64,000 nucleotides of DNA from Terribacillus sp. FSL K6-0262. GTDB taxonomy: Bacteria > Bacillota > Bacilli > Bacillales > Amphibacillaceae. This document shows positions 44,967 to 54,758 of this stretch, one piece after another (the stretch's first letter is position 1; the number at the start of each line of letters is the position of its first letter). The stretch covers positions 62,001 through 126,000 of the forward strand of contig NZ_CP150277.1 of assembly GCF_037977385.1 (NCBI RefSeq), read 5' to 3'. The notes beneath the pieces were generated by a model, which worked only from the letters and a program-made list of their open reading frames with translations, had not been told where the DNA came from and did no database searches. The translations under genes and the position numbers were made by a program.

Positions 44967-46301
44967 TTAAAAGTCTTCCATATACTGATCGCGTTCCCAT
45001 GGGTGCACTTGTGTGCGGAACATATCCCATTCGATTTCTTTTGCTTCGATGAAGTGTTCGAATAGGTGATCGCCCAATGCTTCGACGATGATATCGTCGG
45101 ATTTAAGCTGTTCAAGAGCATCGAATAGTGTAGCTGGAAGATCTGTTACACCGTTCTTTTCTCTTTCCGCTTTGTCCATGACATAGATGTTGCGGTCGAT
45201 GGATGCTGGTGCTTCCAGGTTGTTCTTGATTCCGTCAAGTCCTGCAGCAAGCAATACGCTCATTGCCAGGTATGGGTTCGCAGATGGATCGACGCTGCGG
45301 ACCTCGATGCGTGTGCTTGCTCCGCGAGCGGATGGCACACGGATCAATGGGCTGCGGTTCTTGCCGGACCATGCAACGTAGCATGGAGCTTCGTAGCCAG
45401 GTACCAGGCGTTTGTATGAGTTTACTGTCGGATTCGTTACAGCAGTGAAGTTGACCGCATGCTTCAATGTGCCTGCGATGAACTGATATGCTGTTTCGGA
45501 AAGCTTCAGCTCGCCGCTTTCATCATAGAAAGCATTCTTGCCGTCTTTGAATAGGGACATGTTGCAGTGCATACCGGAACCGTTGACACCGAATAGCGGT
45601 TTCGGCATGAATGTGGCATGCAGGCCATGTTTTCTGGCGATTGTCTTCACTACCAGCTTGAAAGTTTGGATATCATCCGCATGCTTCAATGCGTCTGCAT
45701 ATTTGAAATCGATTTCGTGCTGCCCTGGTGCCACTTCGTGGTGGGATGCTTCGATTTCAAAGCCCATTTCTTCCAATTCCAACACGATATCGCGGCGGGT
45801 CGTTTCACCCAAGTCCGTCGGGGCAAGGTCGAAGTATCCGCCTTTATCATTCAATTCCAGTGTCGGTTCGCCTTTTTCATCGAGTTTGAACAAGAAGAAT
45901 TCCGGCTCTGTACCGATGTTGAATGCACTGAATCCAAGCTCTTCCATTTTTTTCAGGTTGCGCTTCAAGTTATAACGCGGGCAGCCTTCGAATGGCTCTC
46001 CTTCAGGAGTATAGATATCACAGATGAAACGTGCCACTTTGCCTTTTTCACTAGTCCAAGGGAATACAACGAAAGTATCCAGGTCCGGATAAAGTTTCAT
46101 ATCGGATTCCTCGATGCGCACAAAGCCTTCGATGGATGATCCATCAAACATCATTTCGTTGTCCAAAGCTTTGTCCAATTGGCTAAGCGGGATTTCCACG
46201 TTTTTGATTGTGCCAAGCAAGTCGGTGAACTGCAAGCGAATGAACTTTACGTTCTCCTCCTTGATGATCTTGATTACATCTTCTCTAGTAAATTTCGCCA
46301 T
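44967..46301 (-). CDS. glnA: Glutamine synthetase, type I
   Basis: 444 residues. ATP-dependent synthesis of glutamine from glutamate and ammonia; dodecamer. Motifs: [17 protein letters not shown] near 53, [13 protein letters not shown] near 130, [20 protein letters not shown] near 185, [11 protein letters not shown] near 235, and the [13 protein letters not shown] segment near 315. There is no adenylylation-type extension, in line with the Gram-positive GSI-alpha form controlled by feedback and by complex formation with GlnR and TnrA. It is the second gene of the glnRA operon, 16 bases after glnR. Confidence 0.97.
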   Translation of the reverse strand: MAKFTREDVIKIIKEENVKFIRLQFTDLLGTIKNVEIPLSQLDKALDNEMMFDGSSIEGFVRIEESDMKLYPDLDTFVVFPWTSEKGKVARFICDIYTPEGEPFEGCPRYNLKRNLKKMEELGFSAFNIGTEPEFFLFKLDEKGEPTLELNDKGGYFDLAPTDLGETTRRDIVLELEEMGFEIEASHHEVAPGQHEIDFKYADALKHADDIQTFKLVVKTIARKHGLHATFMPKPLFGVNGSGMHCNMSLFKDGKNAFYDESGELKLSETAYQFIAGTLKHAVNFTAVTNPTVNSYKRLVPGYEAPCYVAWSGKNRSPLIRVPSARGASTRIEVRSVDPSANPYLAMSVLLAAGLDGIKNNLEAPASIDRNIYVMDKAEREKNGVTDLPATLFDALEQLKSDDIIVEALGDHLFEHFIEAKEIEWDMFRTQVHPWERDQYMEDF

Positions 46302-46317
46302 TCTTTCTCCTCCTCTA

Positions 46318-46710
46318 TTAATGGAAGAATCGTGATAACTCTCCCTGACGTAACGAAGCTTTACCCAAACGTCCGGTGTCCATCAATTCCTGACGAAGCA
46401 TTTGTCGCAGTGCCTTGTCGGAGATCTCCGGTGCGATCGGGGTCTCAAGCGTATCTGCTGACGGTTTTTCTTTATAAGGCAGCATTTGCTTGATACCGGC
46501 AAGATTGATTCCTTTATCGATCAATTCCTTGATCTCCAGCAGCCGATCCACATCATTGAATGAGAAAAGCCGCTGATTGCCTTCTGTTCTTGCTGGGAAA
46601 ATCAGTCCGTTGTCTTCATAATAACGGATTTGTCTTGCTGTTAATGCAGTAAGTGATTTTACAATACCAATAGAGAACAAGGGCATAGATCGGCGATTCA
46701 TGTCACTCAT
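46318..46710 (-). CDS. glnR: GlnR, MerR-type nitrogen repressor
   Basis: 130 residues. MerR-type winged helix at about 10-80 ([39 protein letters not shown]), then a dimerisation helix and a C-terminal tail ([24 protein letters not shown]) that senses feedback-inhibited glutamine synthetase. It represses glnRA and other nitrogen genes under nitrogen excess. ATG 46710 follows AAAGGGGATGG. A GlnR/TnrA site lies upstream of its promoter. Confidence 0.96.
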   Translation of the reverse strand: MSDMNRRSMPLFSIGIVKSLTALTARQIRYYEDNGLIFPARTEGNQRLFSFNDVDRLLEIKELIDKGINLAGIKQMLPYKEKPSADTLETPIAPEISDKALRQMLRQELMDTGRLGKASLRQGELSRFFH

Positions 46711-46747
46711 TTATCGTCCATCCCCTTTCCTTATGTACTCTACGTCT

Positions 46748-46798
46748 ATTATATACGTAGGTAATTTTAAATGTCAACACGTGTCAGCTTAGTTGACA
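46748..46798 (-). promoter_or_regulatory. glnRA promoter and GlnR/TnrA operator
   Basis: TTGACA (46772-46777) and TATAAT (46748-46753), spacer 18. Five bases upstream of the -35 on the template is TGTCAGCTTAGTTGACA (46782-46798), an exact fit to TGTNAN7TNACA. A second half site TGTCA overlaps the -35 at 46772-46776. This layout predicts autoregulation of glnRA. Confidence 0.85.
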
Positions 46799-46807
46799 TG
46801 AAATTTT

Positions 46808-48061
46808 TCAGTTTGCTTGATTCGTTGATATCAAGCCTTTTTCCAGTAGATTCTGAGCTGCATCGATGATGGCCAGCTTCACATGGGCATAAGTCAAACC
46901 TCCCTGGACAAAAGCCGTGTATGGCGGACGGATCGGTCCATCTGCCGTCAGCTCGAGACTGGCACCTTGGATGAAGGTTCCAGCTGCCATGATGACGTCA
47001 TTTTCATATCCCGGCATTGGCGCCGGATGCGGTGTCACATGTGCATTGACTGGTGATGCATGCTGGATTGCCTGGCAGAAGGCGACCATTTGATCCGCTG
47101 AATGAAAATTCACTGATTGGATCAAATCAACTCGCTTGGCATCGTATTTCGGTGAAGTAGAAAATCCGAGCAGCTCCAGGAACCTGGAGGTGAAAATGGC
47201 TCCCTTCAGTGCTTCACCTACGACATGGGGTGCCAGGAAGAAACCTTGGAACAGCTCCTGCAGCATCCCCAATGTTGCTCCCGTCTCTTTTCCGAGACCA
47301 GGTGCGGTCAAACGATTGGCACATAACTCGATCAGGTCCGCCCGCCCGGCGATATAGCCGCCCGCACGCACAATACCGCCGCCTGGGTTCTTGATCAAAG
47401 ATCCGGCAATCACATCAGCCCCGACATGAAGCGGTTCTTTGGTTTCTGCGAATTCCCCGTAGCAGTTATCGACAAATACGATGATCTCCGGATACTTCTC
47501 TTTTACGAAGGCGATCATCTCCCCGATCTCAGCAACAGAAAACGAAGGCCTGTCGGCATATCCTTTCGAACGCTGGATTGCCACGACCTTCGTCTTATCG
47601 GAAAGCTTCGCTGCCAGAGCCGGATAATCGATTGCACCTGCTTCGGTCAAATCGACTGCATCATATGTGACACCAAAATCCTTCAGGGACCCTGTATCTT
47701 CCTGCCGGTTCCCGATGACACCTTCCAGTGTGTCGTATGGTTTACCGGTGATATAGAGAAGCTCATCTCCCGGGCGAAGGATACCGAAAAGTGCCGTCGT
47801 GATCGCATGCGTCCCGGAAACAATCTGCGGCCGTACAAGCGCATCTTCCCCGCCGAACACTTCAGCATATACTTGTTCGAGCGTCTCGCGGCCAAAATCA
47901 TCATAGCCATAGCCGGTGGTCGGATTGAAATGACTGTCGCTCACGCGCTGGTTCCGGAATGCATCCATCACTCGTTTCTGATTTTCTTCTGCAATGCGAT
48001 CTATCTCTGCGCGCTGGGCGCTTGTTTCTTCTTCCGTTCTTCTTGCTGTTTCTTTTATCAT
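46808..48061 (-). CDS. ynbB: YnbB, PLP-dependent methionine gamma-lyase-like protein
   Basis: 417 residues of the aluminium-resistance/YnbB family (Met_gamma_lyase_2), fold type I PLP enzymes. The PLP Lys is probably in GSLIKNPGGGIVRAGG near residue 225; VFVDNCYGEFAE near 195 holds the cofactor-contacting Asp, and SGTHAITTALFG near 85 the phosphate-binding loop. The physiological reaction is not established. It overlaps hflX by 4 bases (ATGA), as the ynbA-ynbB pair in B. subtilis, and precedes glnR. Confidence 0.9.
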   Translation of the reverse strand: MIKETARRTEEETSAQRAEIDRIAEENQKRVMDAFRNQRVSDSHFNPTTGYGYDDFGRETLEQVYAEVFGGEDALVRPQIVSGTHAITTALFGILRPGDELLYITGKPYDTLEGVIGNRQEDTGSLKDFGVTYDAVDLTEAGAIDYPALAAKLSDKTKVVAIQRSKGYADRPSFSVAEIGEMIAFVKEKYPEIIVFVDNCYGEFAETKEPLHVGADVIAGSLIKNPGGGIVRAGGYIAGRADLIELCANRLTAPGLGKETGATLGMLQELFQGFFLAPHVVGEALKGAIFTSRFLELLGFSTSPKYDAKRVDLIQSVNFHSADQMVAFCQAIQHASPVNAHVTPHPAPMPGYENDVIMAAGTFIQGASLELTADGPIRPPYTAFVQGGLTYAHVKLAIIDAAQNLLEKGLISTNQAN

Positions 48062-49299
48062 GCTTCATTCTTTCCCTTCAATTGATGAACAAGCGGGTGA
48101 TCCGGCAATACATAGCCGCTCACTTCATAAGCATCCAATTCTTCATTGTAATCCCGTTTCGTCAGGATCGTTTCTTGGGCAAGCTTATCCAGGAGACGCC
48201 CGCCTGTCGCAGGTACGATTGTATCATAAAATTCGCTTGTTTCCTGGATCATTTCCTGCACTTTTTCCAGTAGGCGGCGTCGATCTTCTTCCTTGAATGC
48301 CGATATCTGCATATATGGATGAGCGCTGGCAATGAAATCCTCCGTCAGGAGATCCGCCTTGTTATAGACTGTCAGAATCGGCAGATGATCTGCTCCGAGT
48401 TCTTTGAGCAGCTTCAGCACTGTGGCCTGCTGCTGTTCGTGATCCGGATGGGCGCTATTGACCATATGAATGATGAAATCCGCTTCGGTCACTTCTTCCA
48501 GTGTCGAACGGAAAGCTGCTATGAGTGCTGTCGGTAAATCCTGTATGAAGCCGACGGTATCGGTCAGCAATGCCTGGAAACCGGAAGGAAGCCGCATCCT
48601 GCGTGTCATCGGATCCAGCGTGGCAAACAGCTGATCCTGCTCCAAGCTGTCATTTCCGGTAAGGCGGTTGAAGATAGTCGATTTACCGGCATTTGTATAG
48701 CCGACCAAAGCAATCTGGAATGCCTGATTCGCTTTGCGCCTTTCCCGATAGCGGGATCGGTGCGAAACGACCGCTTTCAGCTGATGTTTGATTTCATCGA
48801 TCCGGCGGCGGATATGCCGTCTGTCGGTTTCCAGTTTTGTTTCACCGGGGCCCCTCGTCCCGATTCCGGCCCCAAGACGGCTCATTTCGGTACCCTGCCC
48901 ATAAAGTCTTGGCAGCAAGTACTGCATCTGTGCCAGCTCCACCTGCAATTTTCCCTCGCGGGTATGCGCACGCGTCGCAAATATATCAAGGATCAGCTGA
49001 CTCCGGTCGATGACACGGACGCCGATATGGTTGCTGATATTCTTCAGTTGCCCTGGAGACAATTCATCATTGGAAATGACGAGGAGCGGCTCTTCCTGCT
49101 CGACGAGCTCAGCAAGTTCATCCAGCTTCCCTGCGCCGAAATATGTTCCAGGATGCAGGCGCTCCCGCTTTTGCGTGACGATTCCCGCCACGGTTCCGCC
49201 CGCTGTCTTTGTCAATGCCTCCAGTTCATCGAGCGATGATTGGAATCGCTCCAATGTCTGATTCTGATGATGGACTGCCATCAATAGTACACGTTCCAT
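48058..49299 (-). CDS. hflX: Ribosome-associated GTPase HflX (YnbA)
   Basis: 413 residues from ATG 49299 (AAAGGGTG upstream). HflX splits or rescues stalled 70S ribosomes. An N-terminal domain (1-170) contains GTYFGAGKLDELAEL and a coiled linker ending RLGAGIGTRGPGETKLE. The GTPase domain has G1 VGYTNAGKSTIFN near 205, G3 DTVGFIQDLP near 250 and G4 VYNKADLL near 320. A short C-terminal domain follows. Same order as B. subtilis ynbA-ynbB-glnRA. Confidence 0.95.
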   Translation of the reverse strand: MERVLLMAVHHQNQTLERFQSSLDELEALTKTAGGTVAGIVTQKRERLHPGTYFGAGKLDELAELVEQEEPLLVISNDELSPGQLKNISNHIGVRVIDRSQLILDIFATRAHTREGKLQVELAQMQYLLPRLYGQGTEMSRLGAGIGTRGPGETKLETDRRHIRRRIDEIKHQLKAVVSHRSRYRERRKANQAFQIALVGYTNAGKSTIFNRLTGNDSLEQDQLFATLDPMTRRMRLPSGFQALLTDTVGFIQDLPTALIAAFRSTLEEVTEADFIIHMVNSAHPDHEQQQATVLKLLKELGADHLPILTVYNKADLLTEDFIASAHPYMQISAFKEEDRRRLLEKVQEMIQETSEFYDTIVPATGGRLLDKLAQETILTKRDYNEELDAYEVSGYVLPDHPLVHQLKGKNEA

Positions 49300-49342
49300 G
49301 CTGTCACCCTTTCCATATGTCATTATACCCTATCAGATAAGG

Positions 49343-49370
49343 AAAAAGCCTTCGCTTTATGCGAAAGCTT
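49343..49370 (-). terminator. Terminator of the ger operon
   Basis: AAGCTTTCGC / GCGAAGGCTT stem (one bulge/mismatch) with 5-base loop, then TTTTTCC on the minus strand, 47 bases past the gerC-type stop. Confidence 0.78.
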
Positions 49371-49416
49371 GGAAATGACCGGAGGAATGACATCCATGCT
49401 TCATGGAGAAGCCGAT

Positions 49417-50562
49417 TTACTTCACCACATCCCCTGTATTGACGATCCTGATTTTTACTTCGTAGTCCACTTCTGCGTTCGCAAAGTGTTCATCCCAATC
49501 CTTTTTCATCTTTTGATATTCCCTTGGGTAAGCGATCCGGAAACTATCGGAGAATCCGACGACTTCCGTTTTATAATCATCCTGAAGCTTTTTCATCGTT
49601 TCCTTCATCAATCTCTTGACTTCTTTTTCTGCCAAGCGTCTCAATTCTTCTACGTAACGTTCGGACAAACTATGGGCAGACTGGGACCAATCTTCCGTTA
49701 TCCATCCATCTGCTTCACTTTGTACCAGGAAGGATAGACGCCCATCCTGTAATTTCGGCTTTACCTTCGTCTTGTAATGCTGTACTTCGTATACAATCGT
49801 ATGATCTTTATCATCCTGGAATTCAAGTAAACCAGCCTTCCCTTCCCCGCTCATCCAGTTTATCCCTTCCACCTCTTCCGTCGTCAGGAAACCGGCGAGC
49901 TTCCTGTCCTTCCCTCTTATTATGCCGGCCCCGTCCACTTTGATCGTATTATTTTCCTTCACGACATTCGGCAAGGTAAAGCTGATCCGGGAAGCCAGAT
50001 TGGCAGCAACCTCACCTAAGCGTACTGGAGGCAGGATTTTCAGCGTGCTTGTTTTATTATCGAAAATGCTGCTGATATAGCTGCTGGGTATCTCCCCTTC
50101 GATGTTCGTGTCCAATACATCAAACGTTTTCTGCTCGCTTAGGACAACATACGGGCTAAGGCGTGTCACATTATCACGCATGATCTGATCGAGCATAATG
50201 GAAAGATCGTATTTGCGCGCTATTTCTTGATTGATGATGATGGATTCCAGATGATCCGTGTACACAGGATAAGGCAGCTGAAGGGAGATGGAACGCAGAA
50301 TATCCTGGACCGACTCCCCTTCAAGGGTAACGTCTTGATACATTTTCCCTTGCGGCGCTGCCCCTTGCTCTCCTTTTTTCTTGGTACTGGCAATCTGCGT
50401 GGTATGCTTGATCGGAGTCTGCTCATTCTCGCTGCTATCGATGCCAAAGCCGATCACAAACGACATTTCCTCGATATCAGCGCTGTCCCAGCAGCCGGAC
50501 ATGAATAACAGCGAAGCAATTGCACATAGACAGAGATCACGTACCCTTTTGTGTCTCTTCAC
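49417..50562 (-). CDS. Spore germinant receptor subunit C, Ger(x)C lipoprotein
   Basis: 381 residues. Lipoprotein signal peptide with lipobox LFMSGC (Cys near 24), followed by the family-typical WDSADIEEMSFVIGFGID. The rest is the GerAC/GerBC fold, ending in a TGDVVK tail. It would be anchored on the outside of the spore inner membrane as part of a receptor with the A and B subunits. It overlaps the permease gene by 26 bases. The germinant cannot be deduced from sequence. Confidence 0.92.
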   Translation of the reverse strand: MKRHKRVRDLCLCAIASLLFMSGCWDSADIEEMSFVIGFGIDSSENEQTPIKHTTQIASTKKKGEQGAAPQGKMYQDVTLEGESVQDILRSISLQLPYPVYTDHLESIIINQEIARKYDLSIMLDQIMRDNVTRLSPYVVLSEQKTFDVLDTNIEGEIPSSYISSIFDNKTSTLKILPPVRLGEVAANLASRISFTLPNVVKENNTIKVDGAGIIRGKDRKLAGFLTTEEVEGINWMSGEGKAGLLEFQDDKDHTIVYEVQHYKTKVKPKLQDGRLSFLVQSEADGWITEDWSQSAHSLSERYVEELRRLAEKEVKRLMKETMKKLQDDYKTEVVGFSDSFRIAYPREYQKMKKDWDEHFANAEVDYEVKIRIVNTGDVVK

Positions 50563-51649
50563 TGTATTTCAGCCTCCTCACAATCGCAATGATCAACAGC
50601 AGCGATGGAACGAGGAAAGAAAAAGTAAAGCTTGTCCAGCCAATCATCGTCCCCATCTTTTCCAACTGATTCAAATCCTGAGGAATCAAACAAATGATAT
50701 AAACTGCAGCCAAAAGGAAATAATTCGCTTTCTTATATGATATACGCGTCAGCTGGGAGATGCCTTTGGCCGCCACATATTGACAGACCACATATGTCGT
50801 GAACATCTGGATCAGCCAAACGACCAAGAACAGCGAATCAAAACGTTCAAAGAGGATGCCTTCGTATTCGTATTCCTGGATGAGGGCAAATGTCGGCCAT
50901 TTCTGATGTTTCATCCTATCTACCGATAAACCGCCGGTAATGATGACGACAGCCAATAAATAAAGGGATACCGGTATGACTATCCCGATCAACGCCACCT
51001 TCTTCGCGTCTTTGGGCTTCTGCATCATGGCAACGAATACGAGCATGAATTCCAATCCGCTGAAAGTGAGGAACGTCGGAGTGACTCCCTTCAATACAGG
51101 AGCTACTCCAAGTCCGAATACAGGCCGCAGATTATCAATTTCAAATACTTTGAAACCAAGACAAAATACCAGGATGAAAATGAATAGACAAACAGGCGTC
51201 AATAGCTCGATCAGCCGGGCAATCGGATTGATGCCGCCCACCAGCAGGTAAATGGCAACCCAGTACATACTGATCAGAATGACAGGAATCGGCGTTTCTT
51301 CCAGCAAATAAAACTGTGTCAATTCCCCCATGGATCGTATTTCAAACGCGCCGATCAAAAGCGCGTATCCGATGAAACCAATGCTTAATATCGTCCCCAG
51401 CCATTTGCCGACGATCAGCTTGTTGAATTCGAAAAAGGTAAGGCGGTCAAAGCGAAGGCTCAAAGTCACGATGATAAGGCACGAAAGATAAGCGCATATG
51501 CCGCCCAACAGTACACAAATCCATAAGTCCGGCGTTTCGACTTTCATGGCCAGATTCCGCGGCAGGGTAAAGATACCTACTGCAATCAGTGTTGTTGCAA
51601 GCAACGAAACCATTTGTACGGTCGTGATCCTAGTCGTTCCCATTTTCAT
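50537..51649 (-). CDS. Spore germinant receptor subunit B, GerAB-type permease
   Basis: 370 residues, ten transmembrane helices, APC-superfamily spore germination permease. TTVQMVSLLATTLIAVGIFTL starts helix 1 and the break with the conserved TLPR; split here. The B subunit is the germinant-binding part in B. subtilis receptors. Middle gene of the operon, overlapping the C gene by 26 bases and following the A gene by 12 bases. Confidence 0.92.
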   Translation of the reverse strand: MKMGTTRITTVQMVSLLATTLIAVGIFTLPRNLAMKVETPDLWICVLLGGICAYLSCLIIVTLSLRFDRLTFFEFNKLIVGKWLGTILSIGFIGYALLIGAFEIRSMGELTQFYLLEETPIPVILISMYWVAIYLLVGGINPIARLIELLTPVCLFIFILVFCLGFKVFEIDNLRPVFGLGVAPVLKGVTPTFLTFSGLEFMLVFVAMMQKPKDAKKVALIGIVIPVSLYLLAVVIITGGLSVDRMKHQKWPTFALIQEYEYEGILFERFDSLFLVVWLIQMFTTYVVCQYVAAKGISQLTRISYKKANYFLLAAVYIICLIPQDLNQLEKMGTMIGWTSFTFSFLVPSLLLIIAIVRRLKYSEETQKGT

Positions 51650-51661
51650 CTGCCATATCTC

Positions 51662-53305
51662 CTAATATTTCTTTCTTCTGACCTGGTCCTTCGGGAAGTA
51701 TTCTGCGGGACGATTTCTCATCGTAAACAAAGGCATGCGGAGAAAGAAGTCCTTCCAGTCTTCTTTGCTGTATAATGTGCCCGGAGTGATATAAGGGACT
51801 CCAAAGCTGCGCAGCTTGACCGCATGGACACAGAGTGCCAAAAAGAATAAACTGATCCCGTACAAACCAAGGAAAGCAGCGGAAAACATGGCCAGGAAAC
51901 GAAGTGCCCTCAGCGCGATGCCCGCTCCGTAATGAGGCGAGACAAAGGATGCGATGGCCGTGGCGGCGACGACAATGACCATGATCGGACTGACCAGCCC
52001 AGCCTGCACCGCCGCTTCCCCGATGATCAGGGCACCGACCAACCCGACCGTTTGCCCTACCGGCCGTGGAAGCCTGAGACCTGCTTCCCTCAACAATTCA
52101 ATCGATACTTCCATCAGCAGCGCCTCGATGATCGTCGGAAACGGAACCCCCACCCTCGTCCCGGCTATGGCCAAGGCTAAATCAGTCGGAATCAGCCCTT
52201 GATGGAAAGATACGAATGCAATATAAAAGGACGGCAGGAATACACTCAAAAAGGCAGCTACATACCGAAGCAGCCGAATGAGGGACATTGGGATCCAGCG
52301 CTCATAGTAATCCTCCGGTGATTGCACCATCACGGAGAATGTCGCCGGCACAATCAGGGCATATGATGAGCCATCAAGCAGGATCCCGACCCTTCCCTCC
52401 AAAATCGCCCCCATCACGCGGTCGGGCCGTTCCGTTGCCTGTACTTGCGGAAAAATGGACATATAGTTATCCTCTATCAGCTGTTCAATATAGCCCGTAT
52501 CCGCCGCATGGTCTATATCCATATTTTGTATGCGATCCTTGACTTCCTTGACCAGCTCTTCATTGGCGATGTCCTTCACATATACCACGGTCAGCTGTTT
52601 GCTCGTTCTCTCCCCAACATTAAAATCCGAAAATGTCAAATTGGGGTCCGTCGTCATCCTGCGCAATATTGCTGTATTATCCCGAATATTTTCGATGAAA
52701 CTCAGACGGGGCCCCCTGACAAGCGCTTCGGTGATCGGCTCGTCCAAATTACGGGAAATCCATTTTTTGGCACTGAGCACAAATGCTTCATCCAGTCCCT
52801 CCGCCAACAGCAGAACAGATCCAGACAGAAGCTGCCGTATCATTTTATCCGTGTCCTTCAGAGCCTTTATATCACTGACTTCCAGCGCATGATAAAGCAA
52901 GTAATCCTTTATATTTCCACTCTTGAATAGATGGAAGCCAGACTTAGACTGCTTGCTGTGCATCAGCGGATGAAGGATGGATTGCTGCAACAGCTGCTGA
53001 TCGACCAATCCATCGATATGGACGATCGTGCAGCTTCGATTATCCATTCCCAATTTGAATTGACGGAAAATGATATCGGAGCTGTCACCGACGATACCTT
53101 TGATATGTTCCACGTTCTGCGCTAATTTTGCAGACAGGACAAATTGATTCGGAAGGAAGGTCTGTTCTTTTCGTTTGTGGACTTTTTTGCGGAGCCCTTT
53201 TAATTTATTGGCCAGTACAGTACATAAGACTGGTACAAGGACAACAACGATCGTACCGATCCACACATCCAACCGCAGAAGAAATTCAAATATATTTTCC
53301 ATCAT
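51662..53305 (-). CDS. Spore germinant receptor subunit A, GerAA-type
   Basis: 547 residues from ATG 53305 (AAGGAG 5 bases upstream). A cytoplasmic N-terminal domain is preceded by one hydrophobic segment near the start (about 12-33). The GerA core shows the family pattern PRLSFIENIRDNTAILRR near 225, VGILLDGSSYALIVPATF near 310, and five or so C-terminal helices with RLPRPVGQTVGLVGALIIGE near 435. Forms the receptor channel with B and C. In B. subtilis no ger operon lies between spoVK and ynbA, so this is a local insertion. Confidence 0.93.
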   Translation of the reverse strand: MMENIFEFLLRLDVWIGTIVVVLVPVLCTVLANKLKGLRKKVHKRKEQTFLPNQFVLSAKLAQNVEHIKGIVGDSSDIIFRQFKLGMDNRSCTIVHIDGLVDQQLLQQSILHPLMHSKQSKSGFHLFKSGNIKDYLLYHALEVSDIKALKDTDKMIRQLLSGSVLLLAEGLDEAFVLSAKKWISRNLDEPITEALVRGPRLSFIENIRDNTAILRRMTTDPNLTFSDFNVGERTSKQLTVVYVKDIANEELVKEVKDRIQNMDIDHAADTGYIEQLIEDNYMSIFPQVQATERPDRVMGAILEGRVGILLDGSSYALIVPATFSVMVQSPEDYYERWIPMSLIRLLRYVAAFLSVFLPSFYIAFVSFHQGLIPTDLALAIAGTRVGVPFPTIIEALLMEVSIELLREAGLRLPRPVGQTVGLVGALIIGEAAVQAGLVSPIMVIVVAATAIASFVSPHYGAGIALRALRFLAMFSAAFLGLYGISLFFLALCVHAVKLRSFGVPYITPGTLYSKEDWKDFFLRMPLFTMRNRPAEYFPKDQVRRKKY

Positions 53306-53322
53306 GTGCACTCCTTGATATG

Positions 53323-53352
53323 TATACTGCCCCAGCAAATTCCGGCTATGCA
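53323..53352 (-). promoter_or_regulatory. Possible sigma-G promoter of the ger operon
   Basis: TGCATA (53347-53352) and CAGTATA (53323-53329), 17 bases apart, loosely fit the sigma-G pattern (TGNATA, CATNCTA). The -10 match is only partial. Confidence 0.3.
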
Positions 53353-53376
53353 CTGCATGAATACCCTTTTAGAGCA

Positions 53377-53412
53377 AAAGAGCTCATTGCGCAGCCGCGC
53401 AATGAGCTCTTT
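53377..53412. terminator. Terminator after spoVK
   Basis: AAAGAGCTCATTGCGC / GCGCAATGAGCTCTTT, 16-base perfect stem with a 4-base loop, then TTGCTC on the minus strand. It overlaps the region just upstream of the ger operon. Confidence 0.85.
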
Positions 53413-53426
53413 GTTCACGTTCCGGG

Positions 53427-54347
53427 TCATTCTTCATGATTCAAATCGGCAACTGTTATTTTCATCAATTCTTCCGACGACAGATGGTGATCATGGCGCA
53501 CAAGCCGGACTGCTTGCATCCGGATCGCTTTTTCGATGATATTCCGTACAAAGCGGGCATTCGAGAAATCCGCTGTTCGTTTGGCTTTCTGCTGGACGAT
53601 GATTTCTTTTAGCTTCCATTCCGCTTCCTTCGTCAGCTGATACTCTTTCTCTGCAAGCATCCCTTTGGCTATATTCATCAATTGCTCGGATTTATAATCA
53701 GGGAACTCGAGCTGGATCGGGAAGCGTGAACGCAGCCCAGGGTTCAAGCTCATGAAATGCCTCATTTCCCTGGGATATCCGGCAAGGATGAGGATAAATC
53801 GGTTGGAAGCATCCTCCATATGTTTGACCAGCGTATCGATTGCTTCCTTCCCGAAGTCCTTTTCGCCTCCGCGCGCCAGCGAATAGGCCTCGTCGATGAA
53901 CAGGATGCCGCCCATGGCACGTTGGATGAGCGCTCTTGTTTTTTGAGCCGTATGCCCGATATATTCACCGACTAAATCGGCCCTTTCCGCTTCAATGAAA
54001 TGTCCTTTATCCAAAACCTCCATATCACGAAAAACTGAAGCAAGCTTCCGGGCAACTGTCGTCTTCCCTGTACCGGGATTGCCTTCGAAAAGCATATGCA
54101 GCACTTGCTTTTCCTGTTTCAGTCCCGCTGCCTCCCGTTTCTGGCTGATATGGACATTTGCATAAATTTCTTTGATTGTTTTCTTGAGCTTCTCCATTCC
54201 GATGAAGGAGGCGAATTCCTGGTCGATATGACGGAACGGATCGATATCGCGCTTGGCAGCAGCACTTTGCAGCTGTTCCGTCTCCTGCTGCCTGTTTTTC
54301 AGGACGATATTGATTTTTCCTTTCGCATTCGTAACTTGAGCTTCCAT
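53427..54347 (-). CDS. spoVK: Stage V sporulation protein K
   Basis: 306 residues from ATG 54347 (GAGGGGTG upstream). One CbxX/CfqX-type AAA+ domain: Walker A GNPGTGKTTVARKLA near 90, Walker B GGILFIDEAYSLARG near 150, sensor FILILAGYPREMRHF near 190, arginine-finger region NPGLRSRFPIQLEF. Length equals B. subtilis SpoVK (about 322). Mother-cell expressed and needed for spore maturation there. Position between hfq and ynbA is conserved. A larger two-module paralogue is at 19893-22145. Confidence 0.93.
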   Translation of the reverse strand: MEAQVTNAKGKINIVLKNRQQETEQLQSAAAKRDIDPFRHIDQEFASFIGMEKLKKTIKEIYANVHISQKREAAGLKQEKQVLHMLFEGNPGTGKTTVARKLASVFRDMEVLDKGHFIEAERADLVGEYIGHTAQKTRALIQRAMGGILFIDEAYSLARGGEKDFGKEAIDTLVKHMEDASNRFILILAGYPREMRHFMSLNPGLRSRFPIQLEFPDYKSEQLMNIAKGMLAEKEYQLTKEAEWKLKEIIVQQKAKRTADFSNARFVRNIIEKAIRMQAVRLVRHDHHLSSEELMKITVADLNHEE

Positions 54348-54450
54348 ATGATCACCCCTCACTGCAGTTTACGCTCAAGACAGGTAGGCCGTGACAAATG
54401 CCCAATGGTCTTTATCTACTTTATTCAGCGGCGCTCCACTTTAAAACAAA

Positions 54451-54480
54451 AATAAAACGGGCGCATTGGGCGCCCGCTTT
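54451..54480 (-). terminator. Terminator after hfq
   Basis: CGGGCG / CGCCCG stem (GC-rich, 7-base loop) followed by TTTTATTTTT on the minus strand. Confidence 0.8.
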
Positions 54481-54483
54481 ATT

Positions 54484-54717
54484 TTAACTATGTTCTTTAT
54501 AATCCAGCGATACATTCTTGACTGGGGAGAATGTAGAAATCGCATGTTTGAAGATTAATTGCTGTCTTCCTTCCGTTTCGAACAATACAGTGAAATTGTC
54601 AAAAGCCTTCACCGTTCCGCGAATTTGGAAGCCATTCGTCAGGAAAACAGTGACTTGCATACGTTCTTTGCGTAGTTGATTCAGATATTGGTCTTGGATA
54701 TTAACAGATTGAGACAT
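54484..54717 (-). CDS. hfq: RNA chaperone Hfq
   Basis: 77 residues, Sm fold. Sm1 motif: [21 protein letters not shown] at 21-41; Sm2: [10 protein letters not shown] near 60 (Bacillus KHA form of the enterobacterial KHAIST). The N-terminal [13 protein letters not shown] helix is typical. The start has GGAGG upstream. It lies 42 bases after miaA, same order as nearly all bacteria. Confidence 0.97.
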   Translation of the reverse strand: MSQSVNIQDQYLNQLRKERMQVTVFLTNGFQIRGTVKAFDNFTVLFETEGRQQLIFKHAISTFSPVKNVSLDYKEHS

Positions 54718-54758
54718 CTATTCCCCTCCTAATTTCTATACGGTTCCTATTTCTACCT

